DNA from: Chloroflexota bacterium
GTDB lineage: Bacteria; Chloroflexota; Anaerolineae; 4572-78; J111
DNA: 5,344 bases
Reading direction: 5' to 3'
Assembly: GCA_003694775.1 (NCBI GenBank)
Contig: RFJV01000168.1
Coordinates: forward strand, 1-5,344
Shown here: piece by piece, positions 1-4,395 of the stretch
Numbering within the stretch: the stretch's first letter is position 1
Layout of the letters: the number at the start of each line of letters is the position of its first letter
Position numbers and translations under genes: made by a program
The notes under the pieces: model-generated
What the model was told of the DNA's origin: nothing
The model's database searches: none
The model's input: only the letters and a program-made list of their open reading frames with translations

Positions 1-99
1 CTGCAGGAAAAGAGCAAGGAACAGGTCGCGACTCTGCAGGAGAAAGGTAAAGCCCAGGTATCTACCCTGCAGGAAAAAAGCAAGGAAGTTCTTGAAAAG
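1..99 (+). repeat. Three in-frame 33-bp coding repeats
   Basis: Units at 1-33, 34-66 and 67-99 all start CTGCAGGA and encode 11-residue units with consensus LQEKxKxxVxx. Units 1 and 2 differ at many synonymous and some non-synonymous positions, so the array is diverged rather than freshly duplicated. It probably continues to the left of the window. Confidence 0.8.
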
Positions 100-165
100 G
101 GCAAGAAGGTTGTCAAGCGGGGCAAGGACGAAGGCGCAGGCGAAGCCGCCACCGGAGAGGCATAA
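1..165 (+). CDS. C-terminal fragment of a Lys/Glu-rich 11-residue-repeat (YtxH/apolipoprotein-like) helical protein
   Basis: The frame is open from the first base and ends at TAA 163-165, so only the last 54 residues are present; the start lies outside the window. The visible part begins with three consecutive 11-residue units (LQEKSKEQVAT, LQEKGKAQVST, LQEKSKEVLEK). They are encoded by 33-base units at 1-33, 34-66 and 67-99, each opening with CTGCAG. A basic stretch (KKVVKRGK) and a short Gly/Ala/Glu tail follow. Hendecad repeats of this kind form long amphipathic helices or coiled coils, as in apolipoprotein-like, LEA-like and YtxH-domain proteins, which often carry an N-terminal membrane segment. 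That segment, if it exists, is not visible here. Function is unknown; a structural or envelope/stress-associated role is only inference. An inverted repeat that may end the transcript lies 26 bases downstream. Confidence 0.75.
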   Translation: MQEKSKEQVATLQEKGKAQVSTLQEKSKEVLEKGKKVVKRGKDEGAGEAATGEA

Positions 166-191
166 AAGGGTCAAAACCGGTTATACATCCT

Positions 192-227
192 CCGGGTAGA
201 TTCGAGGGGACCCTCGAATCTACCCGG
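192..227 (+). terminator. Perfect 17-bp inverted repeat, possible terminator of the upstream gene
   Basis: The left arm CCGGGTAGATTCGAGGG (192-208) and right arm CCCTCGAATCTACCCGG (211-227) are exact reverse complements separated by GA. The RNA would form a very stable hairpin 26 bases after the stop of the repeat protein. The following bases are GTTTGTC, so a proper U-tract is missing on this strand, and there is none on the other strand either. A terminator is likely from position, but a transcript-stabilising hairpin or a palindromic repeat element is also possible. Confidence 0.5.
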
Positions 228-303
228 GTTTGTCATGCCTTCATTAGATACACGACTCTGTATCACACCACCATCTTAAACTCGTTCGCTCATGTTCAAA
301 ACA

Positions 304-351
304 CGTGCTTACTATTGTAAGGGCGACCGGCGGGTCGCCCTACAAAGCACG
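304..351. repeat. Palindromic repeat, copy A (arm TGTA(A)GGGCGACC)
   Basis: The core hairpin pairs AGGGCGACC (320-328) with GGTCGCCCT (333-341) around GGCG. It extends to TTGTA/TACAA if A319 is bulged. Outside this, CGTGCTT (304-310) pairs with AAGCACG (345-351), giving a longer two-stage hairpin. The arm TGTA(A)GGGCGAC recurs in the palindrome at 940-969, so this looks like a member of a dispersed palindromic repeat family (REP- or MITE-like) rather than a gene-specific site. The stretch 166-383 holds this element and the 192-227 hairpin. I see no convincing promoter or additional gene there. Confidence 0.6.
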
Positions 352-383
352 CGTACTATACATAGCCAACTCGTTTTCTGCGT

Positions 384-665
384 ATGACCCCGACTCTACT
401 GCGAGAAGGTCCATATCGAATCTACATGTACTCCTACGACTGCCAAGAACCTCGCCATGTGCATGTCGACCGAGAAAACAAGAGTGCCAAGTTTTGGCTA
501 GACCCTGCTGTAGTCCTGGTCGAAAATTATGGCTATAGTCGGGCAGAGATACGACAGATAGAACGTATACTGCAAAAACAGGTGGTCGCCCTGAGGGAGA
601 AATGGGATGAATTCTGTGGTGGTCAATATAGCGATTCCCAAGATAATCGGGGTGGAAATAACTGA
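384..665 (+). CDS. DUF4160 domain-containing protein
   Basis: A 93-residue protein that resembles DUF4160 (PF13711) from end to end. It opens M-T-P-T-L-L-R-E-G-P-Y-R, has the histidine motif EPRHVHVDR (22-30), then AKFWLDP (35-41) and a C-terminal helix ending KWDEFCGG (73-80). The ATG at 384 fits the family's usual start, but I see no clear Shine-Dalgarno site before it. The last 13 or so residues (QYSDSQDNRGGNN) extend past the normal family end and come from the 59 bases that overlap the next gene in another frame. The biochemical role of DUF4160 is not established. The family is often found beside DUF2442, as here, and the small-gene pair layout suggests a toxin-antitoxin-like or regulatory module, which is inference. 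The conserved H-V-H-V could bind metal or act in catalysis. Confidence 0.85.
   Translation: MTPTLLREGPYRIYMYSYDCQEPRHVHVDRENKSAKFWLDPAVVLVENYGYSRAEIRQIERILQKQVVALREKWDEFCGGQYSDSQDNRGGNN
593..599 (+). promoter_or_regulatory. Ribosome binding site for the DUF2442 gene
   Basis: GAGGGAG lies 7 bases before ATG 607, inside the end of the DUF4160 gene. It favours ATG 607 over the GTG codons at 616 and 619 and over the out-of-frame ATG at 602, which meets a stop after two codons. Confidence 0.6.
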
Positions 666-912
666 GGATACGTTGAAGCTGAACCTGGAAGATGGGCGTG
701 CAATTTCTGTACCGCTAAGCTGGTATCCCCGGTTGGCGTATGCGACGGAGAAAGAACGTCAAAACTATCAAATTGCCGGTGCAGGGTACGGGGTCCACTG
801 GCCGGATTTGGATGAAGACATTGGGGTACAAGGACTGCTGGCGGGGAAACGTTCGAATGAAAGTCCGGAATCACTAAAACGCTGGCTGGCATCGCGGCGC
901 CATTTGGAGTGA
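607..912 (+). CDS. DUF2442 domain-containing protein
   Basis: A 101-residue protein matching DUF2442 (PF10387). It has the beta-rich start PKIIGVEITEDTLKLNLEDG (11-30), then RAISVPLSWYPRL (31-43) and the family signature GVHWPDLDEDIGVQGLLAG (62-80). A short basic tail (KRWLASRRHLE) follows. Some family members (for example Nitrosomonas NE0471, from memory) carry an extra C-terminal helix-turn-helix, which is absent here. The gene starts 59 bases before the DUF4160 stop, in the +1 frame relative to it, so the two are almost certainly cotranscribed and perhaps translationally coupled. A partner or antitoxin role for DUF4160 is inferred from repeated adjacency, not from any motif. The gene ends 27 bases before a perfect palindrome. 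Confidence 0.88.
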   Translation: MNSVVVNIAIPKIIGVEITEDTLKLNLEDGRAISVPLSWYPRLAYATEKERQNYQIAGAGYGVHWPDLDEDIGVQGLLAGKRSNESPESLKRWLASRRHLE

Positions 913-939
913 CGCGGTTAATACAGAACCGAAACTGCA

Positions 940-969
940 CTGTAGGGCGACGTTAACGTCGCCCTACAG
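940..969. repeat. Perfect 30-bp palindrome, copy B of the TGTAGGGCGAC repeat; likely terminator between convergent genes
   Basis: CTGTAGGGCGACGTT (940-954) is the exact reverse complement of AACGTCGCCCTACAG (955-969), with no spacer; in RNA the central TTAA would form the loop. On the plus strand it is followed by CATTTTTATC, a modest U-tract, so it can end the DUF4160-DUF2442 transcript. The minus strand has only a weak T-rich follow-up. Its arm repeats that of the 304-351 element while the centre differs (GTTAAC here, CCGGCGGG there). It may therefore be a dispersed repeat used as a terminator. The whole convergent gap is 913-1005. Confidence 0.75.
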
Positions 970-1005
970 CATTTTTATCTTATCAGTTGTGGACAGCCAA
1001 CCGCT

Positions 1006-2613
1006 TTACATCCCGGTGACTTCCCGGATTGCCAGCGGCAGGTAGCCCACCAGGTCTCCGGCGACCACGCCGGCAGTGCCCAGATTCTCCGCGGCCAGCT
1101 CGCCGCACAGGCCGTGCAGATAGCCCCCGGCGACCGCGGCCTCGAACGGCTCCAGCCCCTGGGCCAGCAAGCCCACAATGGCTCCGGCCAGCACATCCCC
1201 GGAGCCGCCTTTTGCCAGGGCAGGATTGGCAAACGGCAGGACCATACAGCGGCCATCCGGGGCGGCAATGACGGTGTGCGCACCCTTGAGCAGGACAATC
1301 TGCTTCCACTGTACGGCCATCTCCTGGGCCAGCTCCAGCCGGTTGGCCTGCACCCGGCCGGTCGATGAGCCGGTCAGGCGGGCCATTTCGCCGGGGTGGG
1401 GGGTCAGAATGGAACCGGGCGGCAACAGCGAAGGCCAGTCCGGCTGTTGGGACAGGATGTTGAGCGCGTCGGCGTCGACGACCAGCGGGGGAAGCGCGTC
1501 GGCCTGGGCCAGCAGGTCGAGCAGAAAAGCGGCAGTACTGCCGGCCTGTCCCAGCCCCGGCCCCACCAGCAGGGCGTCGGCCTTGCCGGCCTGGGCCACA
1601 ACCAGCGGGACGGCCTCCGGAGTCAATGCGCCGTCGTCATCGGGGAGCGGCAGGTAGGTGGCTTCCAGCACCCGCGCCGCCAGGGCAGTTTGAATGCTTT
1701 TTGGAGGCGCCAGTGTGACCAGCCCGGCCCCACTCCGACCGGCGGCCAGGGCGGCCAGTCCCGCGGCGCCGATGTAGCAGCGCGAACCGGCCACAATCAG
1801 GGCGGTGCCAAATGTTCCCTTGTGGGCCGCGGGCGGCCGGTCGGGCAACAGCCGGGCCACCTTGAAGGCGGTGGCCATTTCCAGCCGGACATCGTCCGGG
1901 AAGTGCTCTGGACGGATGCCGATATCGCCCACCACCAATTGGCCGACCACTGCCGCGCCGGGCATCAGCACCTGGCCTCGCTTGACCGCGGCCAGGGTGA
2001 CGGTCAGGTCCGCGGGCAGGGTATGCGGGTCTACTTCGCCGGTATTGCAGTTCAGGCCGGAGGGGGTGTCAACCGCCACCACCACCGGGCCAATTTCTTC
2101 TTCCAGGGTGGGGAGGGTGGGGTCTATCAGGGCACTTTCGCGGCGGGCACGGTGCAGGTTTACGGCGTCCCGCACCCGGTCCAGCAGGTCAGCCAGGGTC
2201 CCTTCTATGGGCCGGGACACCCCTGTGCCCAGCAGGGCGTCGATAATAATGCCGGTGTTGCCCAGCAGATGGTTCAGCCGGGCCTCACTGGTCGGCTCGG
2301 CGCTGAGAATGCGTTCCACGGGAACCGTGTCGAGCAAGGCCCAGTTCTTGTCGTTTTCCAGCCGGCGCTTCCACACGTATACAGAGACAATCGCGCCCAT
2401 TTCGGCCAGGTAGCGGGCCGCGACCAGGCCGTCACCGCCGTTATTGCCGGGACCAACCAGCACCAGCACCCGCACGCCCGACAGGTCGAACTGGGCCTCA
2501 ATCGTCTTGGCGACGGCGTGCCCGGCGCTTTCCATCATCTGGTCATACGTCAGGCCGGAGTCGTTTGCCGCTCGCTCTGCGGCCTGCATCTGGGCAGTGG
2601 TGACAATATACAC
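1006..2613 (-). CDS. nnr: Bifunctional NAD(P)H-hydrate epimerase / ADP-dependent NAD(P)H-hydrate dehydratase (Nnr)
   Basis: Repairs damaged NADHX and NADPHX in the cytosol. The N-terminal YjeF_N half interconverts the R and S hydrates; the C-terminal ribokinase-fold half dehydrates the S form using ADP (family knowledge). With the GTG start the protein has 535 residues, normal for the fused form. Epimerase motifs: GPGNNGGDG at about 54-62, DALLGTG at 125-131 and AVDTPSGLN at 180-188. Dehydratase motifs: HKGTFGTALIVAGS at 264-277, GPGLG at 351-355, VDADALN at 379-385, LTPHPGEMARL at 403-413, LLKGAHTVI at 441-449, and the nucleotide-site GGSGDVLAG at 469-477, whose Asp is the expected catalytic residue. 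All key motifs are present and the frame is unbroken. A charged insert (about 150-175) precedes the VDTPSG strand. It is the last gene of a minus-strand cluster, 46 bases after the small membrane-protein gene. Confidence 0.96.
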   Translation of the reverse strand: MYIVTTAQMQAAERAANDSGLTYDQMMESAGHAVAKTIEAQFDLSGVRVLVLVGPGNNGGDGLVAARYLAEMGAIVSVYVWKRRLENDKNWALLDTVPVERILSAEPTSEARLNHLLGNTGIIIDALLGTGVSRPIEGTLADLLDRVRDAVNLHRARRESALIDPTLPTLEEEIGPVVVAVDTPSGLNCNTGEVDPHTLPADLTVTLAAVKRGQVLMPGAAVVGQLVVGDIGIRPEHFPDDVRLEMATAFKVARLLPDRPPAAHKGTFGTALIVAGSRCYIGAAGLAALAAGRSGAGLVTLAPPKSIQTALAARVLEATYLPLPDDDGALTPEAVPLVVAQAGKADALLVGPGLGQAGSTAAFLLDLLAQADALPPLVVDADALNILSQQPDWPSLLPPGSILTPHPGEMARLTGSSTGRVQANRLELAQEMAVQWKQIVLLKGAHTVIAAPDGRCMVLPFANPALAKGGSGDVLAGAIVGLLAQGLEPFEAAVAGGYLHGLCGELAAENLGTAGVVAGDLVGYLPLAIREVTGM

Positions 2614-2619
2614 GGTCAA

Positions 2620-2625
2620 CCTCCT
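2620..2625 (-). promoter_or_regulatory. Shine-Dalgarno site that decides the nnr start
   Basis: On the minus strand the order is AGGAGG, TTG, ACC, GTG. The TTG (2617-2619) directly abuts the Shine-Dalgarno, which is too close for initiation. The GTG (2611-2613) has a 6-base spacer and gives an M-Y-I-V-T-T-A-Q-M start that matches the family. GTG 2613 is therefore preferred, two codons shorter than the longest frame. Confidence 0.75.
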
Positions 2626-2659
2626 GACACGGTTTCAACGGGAACACAGTAAAAGGTGG

Positions 2660-2980
2660 TCAATCCTCCTGCCGCAGGGCATAGGCCAGGATGACCCCCA
2701 TTGCCGCGCCAAACAGCACCCCGGACACGGTATACCAGAACAGGTCGCTCCCGGAATAGCCCACCGGAACCGGTATGACGGTGACAGCTTCCGGGGCCGG
2801 TTCCGGTTCAACCGCAGGGGGCAGGTCGGCGGGTTCGGCAGGGGTGGCGGGCGGCTCCGGTTCTGCCGCGGGAGCACGTCGCCGGTTCAGGTAGTCGGCG
2901 GCATACTGGGCGGCCCGGCGAGTGAGATAGCGCTGGAGAAGCGGTCTGGCAACATGAAATGCAGTCTGGTATGCAGGCAT
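2660..2980 (-). CDS. Small single-pass membrane protein with Pro/Glu/Ala-rich linker, unknown function
   Basis: I do not recognise this 106-residue protein. Residues 1-35 are a basic, Tyr/Ala/Arg-rich probable amphipathic helix (PLLQRYLTRRAAQYAADYLNR, in part). Residues 36-66 are a proline- and glutamate-rich, probably disordered linker, followed by a short Val/Pro stretch. Residues 79-101 are a hydrophobic transmembrane segment with small residues (SGVLFGAAMGVIL), and the protein ends ALRQED. There is no signal peptide, so it is probably tail-anchored or N-in with the basic helix at the cytoplasmic membrane face (inference). The ATG start is supported by a strong RBS. It begins 24 bases after the beta-solenoid gene, which also ends in one membrane segment, and lies 46 bases before nnr. 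The three genes look cotranscribed, and the two small proteins may work together. Confidence 0.75.
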   Translation of the reverse strand: MPAYQTAFHVARPLLQRYLTRRAAQYAADYLNRRRAPAAEPEPPATPAEPADLPPAVEPEPAPEAVTVIPVPVGYSGSDLFWYTVSGVLFGAAMGVILAYALRQED

Positions 2981-2988
2981 AGCAAGCT

Positions 2989-2994
2989 CCTCCT
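2989..2994 (-). promoter_or_regulatory. Ribosome binding site of the 106-residue membrane-protein gene
   Basis: AGGAGG, within GAGGAGGAG, lies 8 bases before the ATG at 2978-2980 and fills the short gap after the beta-solenoid gene. It supports both the start and the reality of this unrecognised small gene. Confidence 0.7.
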
Positions 2995-3004
2995 CAACCG
3001 GACA

Positions 3005-3601
3005 TCAGCCGGTGATTCGTCGTTTGAGCCAGGAAAGCAGGGTAAAAACTACGGCAAAGGCCGCGCCGAAGACTACGGCCGCGGATGGGCCAAAGACGGC
3101 CTTTACTTCCCCGTCCACCCGTCCGGCGACCAGCAGGAAAACCCCGCTGTTACTGCCGGTATGGACATTCCGGGCCACCAGCAGGCCGCTTCCGCTCTGG
3201 TCCATCTGCACGTCGCCGCGGGTCAAAATGGCCTTGGCCCCGCTTTGTTCCAGATGGACCGGGCCTTCGGCCAGCACTGCCCCGACCGAGGAGGCAGACA
3301 GGTTGGCGGAGTTTGTTTCCGCGTAGACCAGCCCGCCCTGGGTCAGGGAGAGCCGGTCGGTTTTGGCCTGGAAAACGCCCCCCTGCCGGACCGATACACT
3401 GCCGCCTTCCACGGTTTGCGCGCCGGCCTGGCGCAGTTCAACCGTTTCCCCGCGGACTTGCTGGACTCCGGCCAGGGAAATCTGCACCTGCCCGGCCTGT
3501 ACTTCGCCGACGTCGCCGCGCTGAACGGTGACCGTATCTGCCTGAAGGTGCTCGATATTTTTGCCTGATACCCGGATATCACCATCGTGTTCGCCTGCCA
3601 T
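3005..3601 (-). CDS. Predicted beta-solenoid repeat protein with C-terminal membrane anchor, unknown function
   Basis: A 198-residue protein with no family I can name. Residues 24-154 consist of about nine repeats with core V-x-[LV]-x-Q-x-G-[VA]. The column usually filled by Gln falls at 28(R), 43(L), 58, 73, 88, 103(A), 119, 135 and about 150, so the period is 15 and later 16 residues. Such stacked polar ladders with alternating hydrophobic residues are typical of beta-helices. Residues 169-192 are a hydrophobic membrane segment, followed by KRRITG. There is no N-terminal signal peptide, so the solenoid is either cytoplasmic and tail-anchored or exported N-out. The ATG start has AGGAGG 5 bases upstream. 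It lies downstream of ndk beyond a repeat-rich gap and 24 bases before another single-pass protein gene. Bactofilin-like scaffolding is one analogy, but the repeat is not a recognisable bactofilin domain. Confidence 0.82.
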   Translation of the reverse strand: MAGEHDGDIRVSGKNIEHLQADTVTVQRGDVGEVQAGQVQISLAGVQQVRGETVELRQAGAQTVEGGSVSVRQGGVFQAKTDRLSLTQGGLVYAETNSANLSASSVGAVLAEGPVHLEQSGAKAILTRGDVQMDQSGSGLLVARNVHTGSNSGVFLLVAGRVDGEVKAVFGPSAAVVFGAAFAVVFTLLSWLKRRITG

Positions 3602-3606
3602 AGGCG

Positions 3607-3612
3607 CCTCCT
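3607..3612 (-). promoter_or_regulatory. Ribosome binding site of the beta-solenoid gene, inside a small hairpin
   Basis: AGGAGG is 5 bases before the ATG at 3599-3601. ATAGG and CCTAT (plus strand 3600-3604 and 3610-3614) can pair around it, so the Shine-Dalgarno and start codon may sit in a weak 5-bp hairpin. The site itself is clear; any regulatory effect of the hairpin is speculative. Confidence 0.6.
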
Positions 3613-3619
3613 ATAAAAA

Positions 3620-3661
3620 GGATGAGGGATGAAGGATGAAGGCGGAAAGATGAGGGAAGAG
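3620..3661. repeat. Heptamer tandem repeat, left array (GGATGAR)
   Basis: Six successive 7-base units: GGATGAG, GGATGAA, GGATGAA, GGCGGAA, AGATGAG and GGAAGAG. The first three are nearly identical and the later ones decay. It lies in the non-coding gap between ndk and the beta-solenoid gene and is purine-only over long stretches on the plus strand. Confidence 0.7.
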
Positions 3662-3663
3662 GG

Positions 3664-3708
3664 GATATTGCGATATTGCGGTATTGCGATATTGCGGTAT
3701 TGCGATAG
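3664..3708. repeat. Octamer tandem repeat (GATATTGC / GGTATTGC)
   Basis: Five 8-base units, GATATTGC, GATATTGC, GGTATTGC, GATATTGC and GGTATTGC (3664-3703), are followed by a partial GATAG. The A/G alternation at position 2 suggests duplication of a 16-bp pair. It sits between the two heptamer arrays and would form the loop if those arrays paired. Confidence 0.8.
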
Positions 3709-3734
3709 GGTGATGGCGTGTCTCTTGCTTCCCG

Positions 3735-3776
3735 CATCCCCTATCTTACATCCCACATCCCATATCCCACATCCCG
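3735..3776. repeat. Heptamer tandem repeat, right array (CATCCCA), inverted relative to the left array
   Basis: Six 7-base units: CATCCCC, TATCTTA, CATCCCA, CATCCCA, TATCCCA and CATCCCG, ending 5 bases before the ndk stop codon (3782-3784). The reverse complement contains GGGATG, the same core as the left array at 3620-3661, so the two arrays form an imperfect long inverted repeat. Transcription from ndk would place a long imperfect hairpin in the 3' untranslated RNA. The gap 3602-3781 holds these three arrays and no gene I can support. Confidence 0.75.
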
Positions 3777-3781
3777 TTTTT

Positions 3782-4231
3782 TTATTCCAGTATCCAGCGG
3801 TCGATGACCCGCTCGTAAGAGAGCAGTTCGGACGGGTCGAACCAGAGGGCAATTTCGGCCTCGCCGTTTTCCGGGCTGTCGGAGCCGTGCACCAGGTTGC
3901 GCCCGACCATCATGCCGAAGTCGCCGCGGATGGAGCCGGCTTCGGCCTCCACCGGTTTGGTTGCGCCGATAGTCTTCCGGGCGGCCTGGACGGCCTGCGG
4001 CCCTTCAAGGGCCATCACTACCACTGGCGAAGCGGTGATGTATTCAATCAGCGGCTCAAAGAATGGCTTGCCTTCGTGGACGGCGTAATGTTTACGGGCC
4101 AGTTCCTCGGACACCTGAAGCATTTTCATACCGATAATTTTCAGGCCGCGCTGTTCAAAACGGGTGATGATAGGGCCGATAAGGCCGCGTTCTACGGCGT
4201 CGGGTTTGATAATGATGAGCGTTCGTTCCAC
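3782..4231 (-). CDS. ndk: Nucleoside diphosphate kinase
   Basis: Transfers the gamma-phosphate between nucleoside tri- and diphosphates through a phosphohistidine intermediate, balancing NTP and dNTP pools in the cytosol. It is 149 residues long, the usual size. Every expected active-site residue is present, offset by 3 from human NM23 numbering: K9 (IIIKPDAV), Y49, F57, R85, T91, R102 (SIRGD), N112 and catalytic H115 in NLVHGSDS. The C-terminus, WFDPSELLSYERVIDRWILE, is slightly longer than the shortest bacterial forms. The start is GTG (4229-4231), the only good candidate given the family-typical M-E-R-T-L-I-I-I-K-P start, with AGGAGA 6 bases upstream. It has its own promoter (4312-4340) after the terminator of the upstream TPR gene. 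It may be cotranscribed with the genes downstream, but the repeat-rich 180-bp gap makes this uncertain. Confidence 0.98.
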   Translation of the reverse strand: MERTLIIIKPDAVERGLIGPIITRFEQRGLKIIGMKMLQVSEELARKHYAVHEGKPFFEPLIEYITASPVVVMALEGPQAVQAARKTIGATKPVEAEAGSIRGDFGMMVGRNLVHGSDSPENGEAEIALWFDPSELLSYERVIDRWILE

Positions 4232-4237
4232 GAGTTA

Positions 4238-4243
4238 TCTCCT
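4238..4243 (-). promoter_or_regulatory. Ribosome binding site of ndk supporting a GTG start
   Basis: AGGAGA is followed by TAACTC and then GTG (4229-4231) on the minus strand. The 6-base spacing is good, and no ATG lies close by in frame. Confidence 0.7.
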
Positions 4244-4311
4244 GTTGCCTGTTGTTCTGGTATCGGTTGGTTTTGTGGCATAAAAACGGGAGACCGGTGG
4301 CCCCCTGCGGT

Positions 4312-4340
4312 AGCATATCACAACTGGTGATGGGTGACAA
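4312..4340 (-). promoter_or_regulatory. Sigma-70-type promoter of ndk with extended -10
   Basis: On the minus strand, TTGTCA (4335-4340, five of six matches to TTGACA) is followed after exactly 17 bases by TATGCT (4312-4317, four of six). The -10 is preceded by TG plus one base, an extended -10. The predicted start of transcription is near 4304-4306, giving a leader of roughly 75 bases before the ndk GTG. It lies immediately downstream of the TPR-gene terminator, which fits an independent ndk transcript. This was identified by eye and is not experimentally supported. Confidence 0.55.
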
Positions 4341-4350
4341 ATTTTTGCAA

Positions 4351-4377
4351 AGAAAAAGGCCGGAAGTTTCCGGCCTT
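4351..4377 (-). terminator. Intrinsic terminator of the TPR/PDWL gene
   Basis: Read on the minus strand, AAGGCCGGAA pairs perfectly with TTCCGGCCTT (4368-4377 and 4356-4365), with a tiny loop. The T-rich run TTTTTCT follows, running to 4351. It lies about 19 bases after the TAA at 4396-4398. This is a textbook rho-independent terminator and separates this gene from ndk. Confidence 0.9.
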
Positions 4378-4395
4378 GGTTTCCTGGAGAAAAAC

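Noticed and set aside
247..264. Small inverted repeat GATACA / TGTATC with a 6-base spacer upstream of the DUF4160 gene
   Set aside because: It could be an operator, but six paired bases are expected by chance and no promoter is visible beside it.
354..362. TACTATACA as a possible -10 box for the DUF4160 gene
   Set aside because: No -35-like hexamer lies at 16-18 bases upstream; that position is inside the hairpin.
305..538. Plus-strand 77-codon frame overlapping the DUF4160 gene
   Set aside because: It starts in the palindromic repeat, uses a non-ATG start, and its translation lacks family features. The DUF4160 frame explains the region.
623..940. Minus-strand 105-codon frame opposite DUF2442
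   Set aside because: It is antisense to a well-matched DUF2442 gene and gives a composition-biased translation.
1396..2652. Long plus-strand open frame (418 codons) opposite nnr
   Set aside because: It lies antisense to a clear Nnr with all motifs. Its translation is Gly/Gln/His-rich with no family features, which is typical of the shadow of a GC-rich gene.
2444..3568. Plus-strand open frame of 374 codons across the nnr start, the small membrane gene and the beta-solenoid gene
   Set aside because: It runs antisense through three genes and their ribosome binding sites, with low-complexity translation and no RBS of its own. The minus-strand genes have convincing starts and domain patterns.
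3620..3776. Short repeats considered as a CRISPR array
   Set aside because: The periods are 7 and 8 bases with no unique spacers, and no cas genes are nearby.
3629..4330. Plus-strand open frame of 233 codons opposite ndk
   Set aside because: It starts inside heptamer/octamer repeats and reads antisense through the whole ndk gene. The repeats are simply free of stops in this frame.
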